64,000 nucleotides of DNA from Methylomicrobium sp051061015 (GCA_051061015.1 JBPFEG010000065.1:1-64000); one strand, 5' to 3'; shown: positions 34,692 to 44,356, numbered from the stretch's first letter. Numbers and translations: made by a program. The notes: generated from the sequence alone by a model not told the origin.

Positions 34692-35219
34692 ATGCATATC
34701 GACCGACTGGAAAAAAGATGGGCGGCGATTTCGCTGGGAATTGCCGGTTTGTTTGTGTTGGTGATCCTGGGTTCCGCGTTATTTCAAGGCATTCATGCGC
34801 CGAGCCATATCGAAACGATTGATTCCGCATCCCTGCATTTGAGCGGCGAATTTGCTGAAGACAAGCTTGGCGTCCAGGAAGATGGCGCCGGTAATATTAT
34901 CGTACGGATTGTCGCTGGCCGTTACGGTTTTTATCCGCAGGACATCGTGTTGCCGACCGACACGCCGTTGACATTTCGAATGGTCAGCCAGGACGTGATT
35001 CACGGCGTGCATATTCCAATGACCAACATGGGCACGATGATCCTGCCGGGTTACGTCTCCGAGGTCAAGACCGAACTGCATCATGCAGGCGCCTATCCAC
35101 TGATTTGCAACGAATATTGCGGCATGGGGCATGCCCATATGTGGAACAACATCAAGGTGATCGGCAAGGCGCAGTGGAATGCCCTCAAACATCCTCAAGG
35201 AGCCGCAAGCCATGAATAA
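34692..35219 (+). CDS. ba3-type cytochrome c oxidase subunit II
   Basis: 175 aa from the ATG at 34692. One N-terminal anchor helix (ISLGIAGLFVLVILGSALF) is followed by a periplasmic cupredoxin. CuA ligands are His in DVIHGVHIPM and the loop CNEYCGMGHAHM (Cys139, Cys143, His147, Met150). It takes electrons from a periplasmic cytochrome c for subunit I. It is shorter than aa3 subunit II, which has two anchors. Its 3' end overlaps the start of subunit I by 8 bp, indicating translational coupling. Confidence 0.93.
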   Translation: MHIDRLEKRWAAISLGIAGLFVLVILGSALFQGIHAPSHIETIDSASLHLSGEFAEDKLGVQEDGAGNIIVRIVAGRYGFYPQDIVLPTDTPLTFRMVSQDVIHGVHIPMTNMGTMILPGYVSEVKTELHHAGAYPLICNEYCGMGHAHMWNNIKVIGKAQWNALKHPQGAASHE

Positions 35220-36837
35220 TAATGCAATCGAGAAAAAACTGGCGCTGTCGCATTTCTGGGTCGCCTTTATCGCGTTCGCGCTGGCCTGCGTGATGGGCCT
35301 CTATCAGGTGATCGAGCGCAGCGGCTTCATCGGCTGGATTCAATCGCGCGAAGTCTATTATGCCTCGACCAGTACGCACGGGGTGTTGATGGCGTTCGTG
35401 CTGACGTTTTTTTTCATCATGGGCTTCGGCTATTATGTCGCAACGTCCACGCTTAAAATGCCGGTCTGGAACAAGACGTTCGCCTGGACCGGCTTCTGGG
35501 TCTCATTGCTCGGCGTCGTGCTGGCCGCCCTGCCCCTCTTAACCGGCGCCGCCTCGGTACTGTATACCTTTTATCCGCCGGTGCAGGCGCATGTGCTGTT
35601 CTATATCGGCGCGACCCTACTGGTGGTCGGTTCCTGGTTCTGGTGCGTCGAGATGCTGGTGATGTACTTGCAATGGAAAAAGGCAAATCCGGAGCAGCCT
35701 GTACCGCTCGCGATGTTCGCCACCGCTGCGAACGCGATCCTCTGGCTCTGGACCAGCGTCGGTGTCGCCGTCGAAGTGCTGTTCCAATTGATCCCCTGGG
35801 CATTCGGCTGGATCGATACGATCGATCCGGGCCTCTCGCGAACCCTGTTTGCCTGGACTTTGCATCCGATTGTGTATTTCTGGCTGATTCCCGCCTATAT
35901 CGCGTTTTACTGTCTCGTGCCGAAACAGGCAGGCGGGTATGTATTCAGCGATGAACTGGCCAGGGTTGCGTTCATCCTGCTGGTCGTGTTCAGTCTGCCG
36001 ATCGGCTTTCACCATATCTACATGGACCCCGAACAAGGCCATGGCTGGAAACTGCTGCATGCGATCGGAACCTTCGTGGTTACCTTGCCGACCTTCATTA
36101 CCGCCTTCACAGTGATTGCTTCCCTGGAAATTGCGGGACGCCTGAACGGCGGCCAGAAACTATTCGGCTGGATCGGGGCTCTGCCATGGACCAATACGCT
36201 GGTGCTGGCGATGCTGCTGGCCCTGCTGATGCTAATCCTGGGCGGATTCGGGGGCCTGATCAACGCCAGTTATGCGATGAATGTGATGATACACAATACG
36301 GCCTGGGTTCCTGGGCACTTTCACCTGATTTTCGGCGGCACCACGATCATCATGTATTTCGGTATTGCCTACTATTTCTGGCCGGTACTGACCGGCAAGC
36401 CGTTGTTTTCGAACAATCTAGCTCTCGTTCAGTTATGGTCCTGGTTCATCGGGATGGTGATTCTGACGACTCCCTGGCACATTCTCGGCCTGCTCGGTCA
36501 GCCGCGGCGGATCGACAGCGTGCATTACAACAATTTGCTGACGCTGTCCTGGGAACCTTATGAAATCACGATGATTTTCGGCGGCCTGATCATGGTCGTA
36601 TCGGCCGGCTTGTTGATTTACAACCTTGCCAAGACTCAGTTTGATGTGCTTGAAACGTATCAAGGCGAAATCGAGTACGCCGAGCCGATACGTCCGGTCC
36701 ATACGCTGCCGGCTTATCTGAACAGTTTCAGGCTATGGAACTGGGTAATTGCCGGGTTCATGCTGATCGCCTTCGGTTATCCGATCGCGCAGTTCTTTTT
36801 GATGAAAACCTACGGTTCCAGCCCTTGGGGATACTGA
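35212..36837 (+). CDS. ba3-type cytochrome c oxidase subunit I
   Basis: 541 aa from ATG 35212. Haem-copper oxygen reductase of the B class, a proton-pumping terminal oxidase of the inner membrane with high O2 affinity. About 13 helices. Haem-b ligand His is in ASTSTHGVLMAF; CuB and haem-a3 ligands lie in WTLHPIVYFWLIPAYIAFY, FHHIYMDP and AWVPGHFHLIFGGT. There are no A-class channel residues at the usual places, as expected for ba3. No subunit III gene follows; the diheme cytochrome starts 2 bp after its stop. Confidence 0.95.
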   Translation: MNNNAIEKKLALSHFWVAFIAFALACVMGLYQVIERSGFIGWIQSREVYYASTSTHGVLMAFVLTFFFIMGFGYYVATSTLKMPVWNKTFAWTGFWVSLLGVVLAALPLLTGAASVLYTFYPPVQAHVLFYIGATLLVVGSWFWCVEMLVMYLQWKKANPEQPVPLAMFATAANAILWLWTSVGVAVEVLFQLIPWAFGWIDTIDPGLSRTLFAWTLHPIVYFWLIPAYIAFYCLVPKQAGGYVFSDELARVAFILLVVFSLPIGFHHIYMDPEQGHGWKLLHAIGTFVVTLPTFITAFTVIASLEIAGRLNGGQKLFGWIGALPWTNTLVLAMLLALLMLILGGFGGLINASYAMNVMIHNTAWVPGHFHLIFGGTTIIMYFGIAYYFWPVLTGKPLFSNNLALVQLWSWFIGMVILTTPWHILGLLGQPRRIDSVHYNNLLTLSWEPYEITMIFGGLIMVVSAGLLIYNLAKTQFDVLETYQGEIEYAEPIRPVHTLPAYLNSFRLWNWVIAGFMLIAFGYPIAQFFLMKTYGSSPWGY

Positions 36838-36839
36838 GT

Positions 36840-37484
36840 ATGAACAGATTATTGCTCTCTCTGATTCTGGTGGTTCCGACGCTGGCAATCGCCGCGTCCT
36901 CATCCCAGGTTGCCTGGACCGCAGAACAATTGAAATTCGTTAAATCCGGAAGCCCGCAGAAAGGCAAGGAATTGTCCGCTGCCTGCACCGCCTGCCACGG
37001 CGACATCGGCATCAGCTCGACGCCGGCTTATCCGTCGCTGGCCGGACAATTGCCGACCTATTTGTTCAAACAAATGCAGGATTATGCTGACGGCAGCCGC
37101 GACAATCCGTTGATGGCCAGCGTCGCGAAAGGCCTGAGCAAACAGGACATGGCCGATCTGGCGGCCTGGTTTGCTTCACTCCCTCCGCCGCCGGCGTCTT
37201 ATGGCACGGAGCCGGTTAAAAATGCCGAAACTCTGGTCACCGAAGGCGACAACGAACGTCTGCTGGTGCCTTGCGAAGTCTGCCACGGCAATGACGGTGA
37301 AGGCCAGAAACTGGATATTCCGGCATTGGCCGGACAGCAGGCTGAATACTTGAGTGCCTCTTTAAACGCTTTTAAAGACGGCAGCCGTCATAACGATGTG
37401 TACGGCAAAATGCGCTTGATCGCAAAAACCCTAACCGAAAAGGAAATCGCAGAATTTGGCATCTATTATCAAAAGATGAAGTAG
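36840..37484 (+). CDS. Diheme c-type cytochrome (c4-like)
   Basis: 214 aa with a Sec signal peptide (LLLSLILVVPTLAIAAS). Two covalent haem sites: CTACHGD with later Met in NPLMASVAKGLS, and CEVCHGN with Met in YGKMRLIAKTL. The symmetric two-domain layout fits cytochrome c4, a periplasmic electron donor to oxidases. It is the last gene of the oxidase operon and likely the direct donor to CuA in subunit II. A terminator at 37497 closes the operon. Confidence 0.92.
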   Translation: MNRLLLSLILVVPTLAIAASSSQVAWTAEQLKFVKSGSPQKGKELSAACTACHGDIGISSTPAYPSLAGQLPTYLFKQMQDYADGSRDNPLMASVAKGLSKQDMADLAAWFASLPPPPASYGTEPVKNAETLVTEGDNERLLVPCEVCHGNDGEGQKLDIPALAGQQAEYLSASLNAFKDGSRHNDVYGKMRLIAKTLTEKEIAEFGIYYQKMK

Positions 37485-37496
37485 CGCTTAGGCATC

Positions 37497-37524
37497 ATGA
37501 ATGGCATTGAGCAATGCCATTCAT
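37497..37524 (+). terminator. Terminator of the oxidase operon
   Basis: ATGAATGGCATTG and CAATGCCATTCAT are exact complements around AG, a 13-bp stem, followed by a short T-rich stretch. Confidence 0.65.
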
Positions 37525-37652
37525 TTGAATGTTTAATAGAATCTATTATCAGATAATAGCAATATTATACGAAGCACTGGCAATATTCGTTAAAATCTAA
37601 TGCTCATCGTGCAGTATAATGGCCATTTTTTCACATTTGATAAGGTGAAATC

Positions 37653-37949
37653 ATGCACGTTACCTTGGTCCACGTTCGAGTCAAGCCCGATCATATCGAC
37701 GATTTTATTACCGCCACCCGGCTGAACCACGAGGCATCTATTCGGGAAGAAGGCAACCGCCGTTTCGATGTGCTGCAATCCCCGGAGAATCCGGACCTGT
37801 TTATTCTCTACGAGGCCTATGCCTCTGCCGAGGACGCGGCGGCGCACAAAGAGACCGCACATTATCTGGCCTGGCGCGATATGGTGGCGGACTGGATGGC
37901 GGAACCCCGCCAGGGCGTACGTTATAACGGCCTGTTTCCTAAGGGGTAA
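37653..37949 (+). CDS. Antibiotic-biosynthesis-monooxygenase-domain protein (YgiN/LsrG-like)
   Basis: 98 aa, a ferredoxin-like ABM fold. MHVTLVHVRVKPDHIDDFIT is the first strand-helix; the signature is NRRFDVLQSPENPDLFILYE, YASAEDAAAHKETAHY and a last strand. Family members are cofactor-free dimers acting on quinols or on phospho-DPD (LsrG). GGTGAAATC precedes the ATG. The Fe-alcohol dehydrogenase starts 6 bp later, so the pair probably handles one reactive carbonyl or alcohol substrate; the substrate is not known. Confidence 0.85.
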   Translation: MHVTLVHVRVKPDHIDDFITATRLNHEASIREEGNRRFDVLQSPENPDLFILYEAYASAEDAAAHKETAHYLAWRDMVADWMAEPRQGVRYNGLFPKG

Positions 37950-37955
37950 ACGCGC

Positions 37956-39152
37956 ATGCAATTTGCCTCTTTCTCGATCTCGCGCTTGCCGCGCATTCAC
38001 TATGGTAGCGGACGCATTAGCGAGGTTCCCGCGCTGGCCGCCGCCTATGGGCGCACCGCCCTGGTCGTGACCGGGGAAAAATCCTTTTTCGCGACACCAC
38101 GGTGGCGGGCTTTTACTGGCGCATTAGAAGCCAAAGGCCTGCGCTGGCTGCACTTTACCGTTTCGGGCGAGCCCTCACCGATGCTGGTCGATGAGGCGGT
38201 GAGCCGGTTTCGCAGCGAAGGTATCGAGGTGGTCGTTGCGATCGGCGGCGGCAGTGTGCTCGATGCGGCTAAAGCGATCGCCGGGCTGTTACCACACGGC
38301 AATTCGGTGATGGATCATCTCGAAGGGGTCGGCAAAAATATTCCTTATCGGGGGCCTAGTACGCCGTTCATCGCAGTGCCGACGACCGCCGGAACCGGCA
38401 GCGAGGCGACCAAGAACGCGGTATTGAGCGTCCAGGGCCGAGAAGGATTCAAGAAGTCATTCCGGGATGAATGCCTGATCCCCGAATATGCGGTAATCGA
38501 CCCTGACCTGCTAGCCAGTTGTCCACGAGAGCTGATTGCGGCCGACGGCATGGATGCATTCACGCAGTTGCTGGAGTCTTACGTTTCCAGCAAGGCCAAC
38601 CCGTTTACCGACGCATTAGCCTGGAGCGGGATGACGGCTTTCAAAGAAGGTTTTTTTGCAGCCTGGGAAGGCATCGAACCTGGCGCCGCCCATGGCCGGG
38701 GCGCGATGGCGTATGCATCCCTGCTTTCCGGCATTACGCTGGCGCAAGTCGGCCTAGGTTCGGTGCACGGTCTGGCCTCGCCGTTGGGCGCCTATTTCCC
38801 GATTCCGCATGGCGTGGTCTGCGGCACGCTGGTCGCCGCTGCGACGCGGGTCAATATTGAAGCGATGCAGGCACGCGAACCTGACCATCCGGCCTTGGCT
38901 AAATATGCGCAAGTCGGACAACTTTTGACAGGCGAGCCGGATAAAACGGACGATGCGTCTGCGCACTCGGCATTGATCGAGCTTTTGGCCGAATGGAGCG
39001 AGCGGTTGCAATTGCCGCGTCTGAATCGTTACAGTATCGGCCCACAGGACTTCCCCCTGATCGTCGAAAACAGCCGCGGCAGCAGCATGCAGACCAATCC
39101 AATCCTACTCACCGATGCCGAGATTGAAGCGATTTTGGTAGAACGGCTTTAG
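37956..39152 (+). CDS. Iron-containing (type III) alcohol dehydrogenase
   Basis: 398 aa. NAD(P) site VAIGGGSVLDAAKAIAGLL. Divalent-metal ligands in IAADGMDAFTQLLESYVSSK (Asp), the loop GSVHGLASPLGAYFPIPHG (two His) and the VPTTAGTGSEATKNAVL coenzyme/metal stretch. Members reduce aldehydes or lactaldehyde, or oxidise primary alcohols. Cotranscribed with the ABM-domain gene upstream. A terminator begins 64 bp after its stop. Confidence 0.93.
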   Translation: MQFASFSISRLPRIHYGSGRISEVPALAAAYGRTALVVTGEKSFFATPRWRAFTGALEAKGLRWLHFTVSGEPSPMLVDEAVSRFRSEGIEVVVAIGGGSVLDAAKAIAGLLPHGNSVMDHLEGVGKNIPYRGPSTPFIAVPTTAGTGSEATKNAVLSVQGREGFKKSFRDECLIPEYAVIDPDLLASCPRELIAADGMDAFTQLLESYVSSKANPFTDALAWSGMTAFKEGFFAAWEGIEPGAAHGRGAMAYASLLSGITLAQVGLGSVHGLASPLGAYFPIPHGVVCGTLVAAATRVNIEAMQAREPDHPALAKYAQVGQLLTGEPDKTDDASAHSALIELLAEWSERLQLPRLNRYSIGPQDFPLIVENSRGSSMQTNPILLTDAEIEAILVERL

Positions 39153-39215
39153 TCGAAACAAAGGCTTCCCTCCGAGCAGCGGAATTTTTCGTGGAAACTA
39201 AAGCGGACCTCTCCG

Positions 39216-39243
39216 AAAGAGCCGGCTATTTTCGGCTCTTTTG
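39216..39243 (+). terminator. Terminator of the ABM/Fe-ADH operon
   Basis: AAAGAGCCG (39216-39224) pairs exactly with CGGCTCTTT (39233-39241) followed by TTG, a classic stem with flanking A/T. The remaining 39244-39599 has no recognisable gene. Confidence 0.8.
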
Positions 39244-39599
39244 ATCAAGGATCATCGTTTTTATTTGAAGGCGTTATGCAGATTTGTCATCTGTTTTACG
39301 ATTTCGCGTTTCATTCGTTTGCGTCCGAGCGCTCGCTTCATGAGCAGCCGAATCCCGTACCTGATCGGTAAAACCTCGATTCTTGTAGAAATAATGTTTG
39401 CCCCATTGGCGCTGTTGCGCCACCTCGCACAATCCTGCGTTAACCTTTCGATCCGCGTTTGCAGATAAAATACTGGTCTCGATGAATCAAATTACATTGA
39501 TTAAGGCTGAGTGGTGAAGTTATATTTCAGTTTTCTTTTGTTGACTTTAAAATAACGGCAATCCTTTGATCTATAACTTTTTTTATAATGGAGTTATCT

Positions 39600-40391
39600 A
39601 TGTCATACGAAAAACGTATCAAGCTCCCCTTCGCCCTGGCGGTGATAGGCGCAACCTTAATGACCAGCCAGGCATCATTCGCCGATTCACTGGTTCCTGG
39701 TGACTGCAAAAAAGCCGCAAGAAACGCCGGTCTTGACCCGGCAAAGGCGATAATTGTTCAGCCTAATACGCCTTATACGGGCGGCAGCGGTCCCGAATTC
39801 ATTGTCGGTACCAACAAAGACGATATCATTACCGGCACAAACAGTAGCGATGTCATCTGCGGAAAGGGCGGCCATGACAGTATCAACGCGCTTGCGGGCA
39901 ACGACGTGATCATTGCCGGCAGCGGCGACGATTCAGTAGATGGGGGCGATGGCGATGATTTCATCTCCGGCGGCAACGGTAACGACGATGTGTCTGGAGA
40001 GCAAGGCAACGATACGCTCGAAGGCAATAATGGCGATGACTCGCTGGATGGAGGCATCGGCAACGATACCTTAAACGGCAATAACGGCAAAGACCTTCTG
40101 GACGGCGACAGCGACGACGATACCCTCAACGGCGGCAACGGCAAGGATCAGTTGGGCGGCGGCTCTGGAAATGATACCTTGAATGGCGGTAATGGTGCCG
40201 ACTCACTGACCGGCGGTAATGGCGACGATATACTGAATGGCGGCAATGGGCCCGATGATCTGGACGATGACGAAGGTCTGGAAATATTTAATGGCGGTCA
40301 GGGCGATGATGTCATTGACGATGTCAACGGTGCCAATCAAAACAATATCTTTAATTCTAAAGAGGATCGACGTGATTCACCAAATCCATAA
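39600..40391 (+). CDS. Secreted RTX-repeat (haemolysin-type Ca2+-binding) protein
   Basis: 263 aa. The ATG at 39600 is chosen because GGAG lies six bases before it; an ATG four codons earlier lacks this. The signal peptide MSYEKRIKLPFALAVIGATL ends near ASFADS. The body is about 15 glycine-rich nonapeptides of the G-G-x-G-x-D-x-L-x type (GGNGNDD, GNNGDDSLDG, GGNGADSLTG) forming a Ca2+ parallel beta-roll. RTX proteins are normally type-I secreted with no N-terminal signal, so the Sec signal is unusual and implies a periplasmic or outer-membrane fate. The C-terminus lacks the usual type I secretion tail. A TolC-family gene is 9 kb away. Confidence 0.85.
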   Translation: MSYEKRIKLPFALAVIGATLMTSQASFADSLVPGDCKKAARNAGLDPAKAIIVQPNTPYTGGSGPEFIVGTNKDDIITGTNSSDVICGKGGHDSINALAGNDVIIAGSGDDSVDGGDGDDFISGGNGNDDVSGEQGNDTLEGNNGDDSLDGGIGNDTLNGNNGKDLLDGDSDDDTLNGGNGKDQLGGGSGNDTLNGGNGADSLTGGNGDDILNGGNGPDDLDDDEGLEIFNGGQGDDVIDDVNGANQNNIFNSKEDRRDSPNP

Positions 40392-40420
40392 TACGCTGAC
40401 CGTACCGACATCCGCTTAAT

Positions 40421-40447
40421 AAAAAACCCGCTCCAGCGGGTTTTTTA
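40421..40447 (+). terminator. Terminator of the RTX gene
   Basis: CCCGCT-CC-AGCGGG with A6 before and T6 after: a strong, symmetrical and probably bidirectional terminator. Confidence 0.85.
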
Positions 40448-40705
40448 TTTCATATCGCAATGACGTTATCGAATATTTACGCTCTATTTGTACAAGGGTG
40501 TCCGTCATCAGTGGGATCGCCAATCAATAGGCCGCCCTTGGTGCCCAGCCGAAACTGTCATAAGACTGAGGGATAAGCATAGCTGCCAGGTATCGCTTGT
40601 ATCTGGCTCGGGTTTAGAAAATTATCTAAATACCGTCGAGGATACCCTCATAACTGACGGTATTGCATGATGTTAAGTGAGAATGCTTGAGACAACAAAA
40701 AATCC

Positions 40706-40751
40706 GCTAAGCCTTGCGGCTTGCGGTTTGTAAGACTGAGGAAGGCTTAGC
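40706..40751 (-). terminator. Terminator of the GH94 gene
   Basis: Read on minus, GCTAAGCCTT (with the stop codon in its arm) and AAGGCTTAGC pair, with a nested CCGCAAG/CTTGCGG-type stem, followed by GGATTTTTTG. The other part of the 40448-40705 gap has no gene. Confidence 0.7.
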
Positions 40752-43700
40752 CAAGCTTTACCGACAACCGATTTACGCCATCTATAAGCCTGTCGTGGAA
40801 CAATGTCATTGGGATTTCCGCGGCGCCGAGGCGATAGGGGTTCTCGCCGCGGGAGAAGGGCAGATCGGCGCCGTTAAGAATTATGGCGGTCGGACCACAA
40901 CCAGCGCCCTGGATATGGTAGGTCACCTCGAATGAATGACCGGCCAAGATTATCTCGGCTCGCATCCCATTTAGACTGACAGGGATTACCGGATCGATGA
41001 CCAGCATCGATTGTTGTTGGCGCAGGCCGATAAAACAGCGCAGGATGAGGCTCATCCCAATGCCCGCTCCGCTGGAATAGATCCTCCAGCCACCGTCCAG
41101 CGGGATTTCGCCCCGTATCGCCCGACCATACTCGGAATAAGCCTGGTAACGGTTGGCAAAGGCCGCGTCCGAGCTGGAGTAGTAGCAGTTTGCCTGGCGC
41201 AGAGTCGCGGCAGGCACGAGGGTAGAGATCCCAATGGGGTTGGCCTTGCAAAGCCCACGAAAAAAATTCTCAGCGTCGCCGTAATGCCACAGGGCTTCGG
41301 CATAGCGAAGATGGGCATGGGTATACATGAGGCCGATCTCCCGGCCGAAAAAGGTGCTGCTCTCCGCCCTCTGAAAGTATTTCTGCGGCCCACCATGATA
41401 TTCCATTGGCCAGTCGAATAGCCGGGCACCGTCAGAACCGAACAGATGGCGTTCAATCAGGTTGAGATGGTCGCGCGCCTGCTCCGGGGTAAAGAGGCCG
41501 TTGATGACGGCATGGACCATCGCCAACAGGCTGTAGGAGATGCCGGTGGCAGCAGCGCGCGGATGCAGCAGGTAATCGATGCGCCCGTCGTCCTGAAAAT
41601 GGAGGAAGCCGGCGAGGACGCCATCGACGATCAGCAGTCGTTGAAAATCTGCGCGCACTTCTGCGGCCTGCTTCTGGAAGTCGGCCGCCGGCCCGAGCAG
41701 GTCCAAATGGTGGAACGCTCCAGCCAGGGAGATGAGGGTCTGGTAGTGGAGGGTCACGGTCCAGGCGCTGCATAATCGCTCGCGCATGGCGGGGTCCACC
41801 GGTTGTAGCGAATCGTTCCAGTCCCCGTTGCCATAGGCAGCAAGGTGGGTGCCGGGGATGAGCCGGTTGCGAATGACCGCCAGCGCCCGTTCGAGGTGCT
41901 CCAGGATCGTCCCCTGCTCGGCCTGTTCGTCGTCTCGCTCGGCATGAAAGAACGGCACAACTTCGTTCAGGATCGACGCATCTTCCGTAGCCGCCAGGTA
42001 TTGGGCGAGAGCCAACGCTGGCCAGAATACGATGTCGCCGTGGGAATCGCTGGGCCGGATATCCCGTTCCCGCTCGAAGAACATGAACCATTGCGGCCAG
42101 TCGCCGTCGGGGTTCTGCGTCTTGAACACACGAACCAGCAGATCGCGTAAGGGCTCGAAGCGGCCTAAAGCCAGCAGCATTTCCACTGGGCCCTGGGTGA
42201 TATCGCGGGTGCCCCAGCCTCCGCCGGAGTATTGCTCCAGCCCCCGTGGAGCGAGGTAATGGATCAGCGCGTTGTGGGCGAACCAGGGCAGGATTTCCGC
42301 GAGCCGCGCCGCGGCGTTTCCGGCCACGGCACTTGCGAGGGGTGGATGCACGTGTAGACCTGCGGTCATCTCGTTCCAATACTGATCCGCCGATTTGCCC
42401 GCTGTTTCCGTGGCGGGAACCAGGCAACCGGTGATGCGGAACCCAATCGACAAGGCGGGTGCAGTGATCAGACACACAAAGGGCTGACTCCGGGAAAGGC
42501 CATCTGCGAACAGCAATTCATCTCCGCCCAGCCGCTCGATGACGGTCCCGGGCAATGGGTCGATGCGAAAACCGCCTTCGGGAAAGCGCTGGCCGACGTC
42601 GCACTCGGGAATCGGGCGGACAAACACGCCTGGACCATCTTGGGTATAGCACACCGGTATCGAATCGACGCCGTCATCGCCATTGATCGATACGTGGTTA
42701 GAGACAAGAAAGCGTATGGGCGAGCCGGACAATACTTCGACGGAGATGGTCAGTTCGTGGCGGTCGGTGAACGCCAGACTCTCGACCCGGATCAGCCCGC
42801 CGTCATGCTTATAAATCCAACGACAGGCTTCCGGTGTCATCTCGAAGGCGGAAGGCACATCGAACAATTGCCAGCCGCCCTCGAGCTCGACGAACAGCCG
42901 CTGGCCGTGGGAACGGAATAGACCCAAATAGCTATGGCTCGTCGACAGAAACCGGTTGATGCTGACGTGACCCTGCGTCACCATGGAGTGGAACACGCCG
43001 GCCATCCAGACCGTCGAGGTCAGCGCCGCCTCGTCGGGAGTCAAACCGTCGCCAGTGCGAAGGATGTGACCATGCGGCCGCAGGACCGCAAGTTCCTTCG
43101 CCTTGAGCGCCACATGGCTGCGGTCGCTGACAAAAAAGGACAGCACGCCGTGATCCCCACGCTCGACCTCACGTAAATTGGCTCCGAAAAGAACAGCGAT
43201 CTCGGTTTCGGTCAGGTCCAAAGCTCCTAGGAGCGGCGCACTGGCGAACAGACTTAAGCCGGTGTTCCCATTGCTCGCCCGGACGAGTAAGGCTTCCGGC
43301 AGGCTTTGGGCTTGATCGACAAAGACCAGATCAGCGGCCGACGTCGCGGCCGGATGATCCGCCTCAAACCAGCCGAAGAATCCCCGCTCGGCGCGCTCTC
43401 CTGGTTCCAGACACAGCGGTGCGTCCTGAATCGCAGCCATCGAATGCTCGTGCTGCCGGCGCGAACCGGGCAGGCTTTCGGCCACACCCACCGGCGTCCG
43501 CCCCGCCCGCGTCGCGAGCCCGTGGACTTGTAGCGCGTCGGTGGCAAAGCTGAGCCCCCGCCCCAAGGAACCGATCACGCACCAAGGGTTACGTCCGCCC
43601 ATGGACTGATTCTGCCGCGACGCCAAGACGAAACCCCGTTCGGAATGGGTCAATGGCGTATGGTCCACGTACTGGCTGACGTAATACTCGTTCAGGCGCA

Positions 43701-44127
43701 CAGCTCCGTAATGGGCCAGGGCCAGGTCCTGGGCATAAATCAGGTCCACTGTTTCCGTCCCATCGCCGGTGTTCTCCATCTCCACATGCCAGAACCAGGC
43801 CGGGGCAGACTCCGCCAACCGCAGCAAGACCGTAAAGCGAATGCCTTGCCATTCGCCACTGAGGATCATGCTCCGTTTATCGCATCGCACGGCGGACGGA
43901 CTCCTTCGCGGACCGAGCAGCGGAACAGCTTCGACTTTCTCTCCATGCCGGCGTAGGTAGATATTAGCGGGTCCTCCCTCCACCTCGTTGCCTAAGAACA
44001 GGTTGAGGAGAATATCGCCGTAGTCCATGCGTCGGATCGAGCCATTGGCGTTCACCTGCATAGTCAAGCCGGAGGGACTTTCGAGATGGTTGGGTCCCAC
44101 GGGGGAAGAAGGATGATGATTCATCAT
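40747..44127 (-). CDS. GH94-family glycoside phosphorylase-like protein (1126 aa)
   Basis: 1126 aa, no signal peptide, so cytoplasmic. The N-terminal 550 residues are beta-sandwich and linker domains of the glycosyltransferase-36/GH94 type; the (alpha/alpha)6 catalytic domain is about 600-1030. Signature pieces are GGWGTRDITQGPVEMLL (about 634) and GNGDWNDSLQPVD (about 766), the GDWND motif with the catalytic Asp of cellobiose/chitobiose phosphorylases. A C-terminal jelly-roll follows. Family members phosphorolyse or synthesise beta-glucosides such as cellobiose, laminaribiose or cyclic beta-1,2-glucan pieces; the exact sugar cannot be read here. It is larger than the typical 800-aa phosphorylase. 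Its start lies about 20 bp from an IS5-like end. Confidence 0.8.
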   Translation of the reverse strand: MMNHHPSSPVGPNHLESPSGLTMQVNANGSIRRMDYGDILLNLFLGNEVEGGPANIYLRRHGEKVEAVPLLGPRRSPSAVRCDKRSMILSGEWQGIRFTVLLRLAESAPAWFWHVEMENTGDGTETVDLIYAQDLALAHYGAVRLNEYYVSQYVDHTPLTHSERGFVLASRQNQSMGGRNPWCVIGSLGRGLSFATDALQVHGLATRAGRTPVGVAESLPGSRRQHEHSMAAIQDAPLCLEPGERAERGFFGWFEADHPAATSAADLVFVDQAQSLPEALLVRASNGNTGLSLFASAPLLGALDLTETEIAVLFGANLREVERGDHGVLSFFVSDRSHVALKAKELAVLRPHGHILRTGDGLTPDEAALTSTVWMAGVFHSMVTQGHVSINRFLSTSHSYLGLFRSHGQRLFVELEGGWQLFDVPSAFEMTPEACRWIYKHDGGLIRVESLAFTDRHELTISVEVLSGSPIRFLVSNHVSINGDDGVDSIPVCYTQDGPGVFVRPIPECDVGQRFPEGGFRIDPLPGTVIERLGGDELLFADGLSRSQPFVCLITAPALSIGFRITGCLVPATETAGKSADQYWNEMTAGLHVHPPLASAVAGNAAARLAEILPWFAHNALIHYLAPRGLEQYSGGGWGTRDITQGPVEMLLALGRFEPLRDLLVRVFKTQNPDGDWPQWFMFFERERDIRPSDSHGDIVFWPALALAQYLAATEDASILNEVVPFFHAERDDEQAEQGTILEHLERALAVIRNRLIPGTHLAAYGNGDWNDSLQPVDPAMRERLCSAWTVTLHYQTLISLAGAFHHLDLLGPAADFQKQAAEVRADFQRLLIVDGVLAGFLHFQDDGRIDYLLHPRAAATGISYSLLAMVHAVINGLFTPEQARDHLNLIERHLFGSDGARLFDWPMEYHGGPQKYFQRAESSTFFGREIGLMYTHAHLRYAEALWHYGDAENFFRGLCKANPIGISTLVPAATLRQANCYYSSSDAAFANRYQAYSEYGRAIRGEIPLDGGWRIYSSGAGIGMSLILRCFIGLRQQQSMLVIDPVIPVSLNGMRAEIILAGHSFEVTYHIQGAGCGPTAIILNGADLPFSRGENPYRLGAAEIPMTLFHDRLIDGVNRLSVKLG

Positions 44128-44146
44128 GAGCGGGTACCTTTACTAT

Positions 44147-44165
44147 GGCGTTGTTGAATAAATTA
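44147..44165 (+). mobile_element. Possible IS5-family terminal inverted repeat relic
   Basis: GGCGTTGTTGAATAAATTA differs by one base in its first 17 from the end sequence known for IS903-type IS5 elements (GGCTTTGTTGAATAAAT). No transposase frame is near. Similar inward-facing ends are at 44147 and 47607-47622. Confidence 0.35.
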
Positions 44166-44356
44166 GTTTTTCAGCATTCAAGTCGGTTATATGAGAAAGT
44201 CCCTGAGTGAATTTAGAAGTGAGTCCGGATAGATAATCCTGTTTCTGCTCATCAGCAGAAACAGAACCTATTGACAATAATGCGCTGCTAAGTACACAGG
44301 CAATTCAGAGGTTTTTTTGTTCATTTTTAATTCCTCCCAAGATATTTAAGTCATCA

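Noticed and set aside
39244..39599. Minus-strand open stretches after the Fe-ADH operon
   Set aside because: Short, without start signals or recognisable motifs; neither reading frame suggests a known family.
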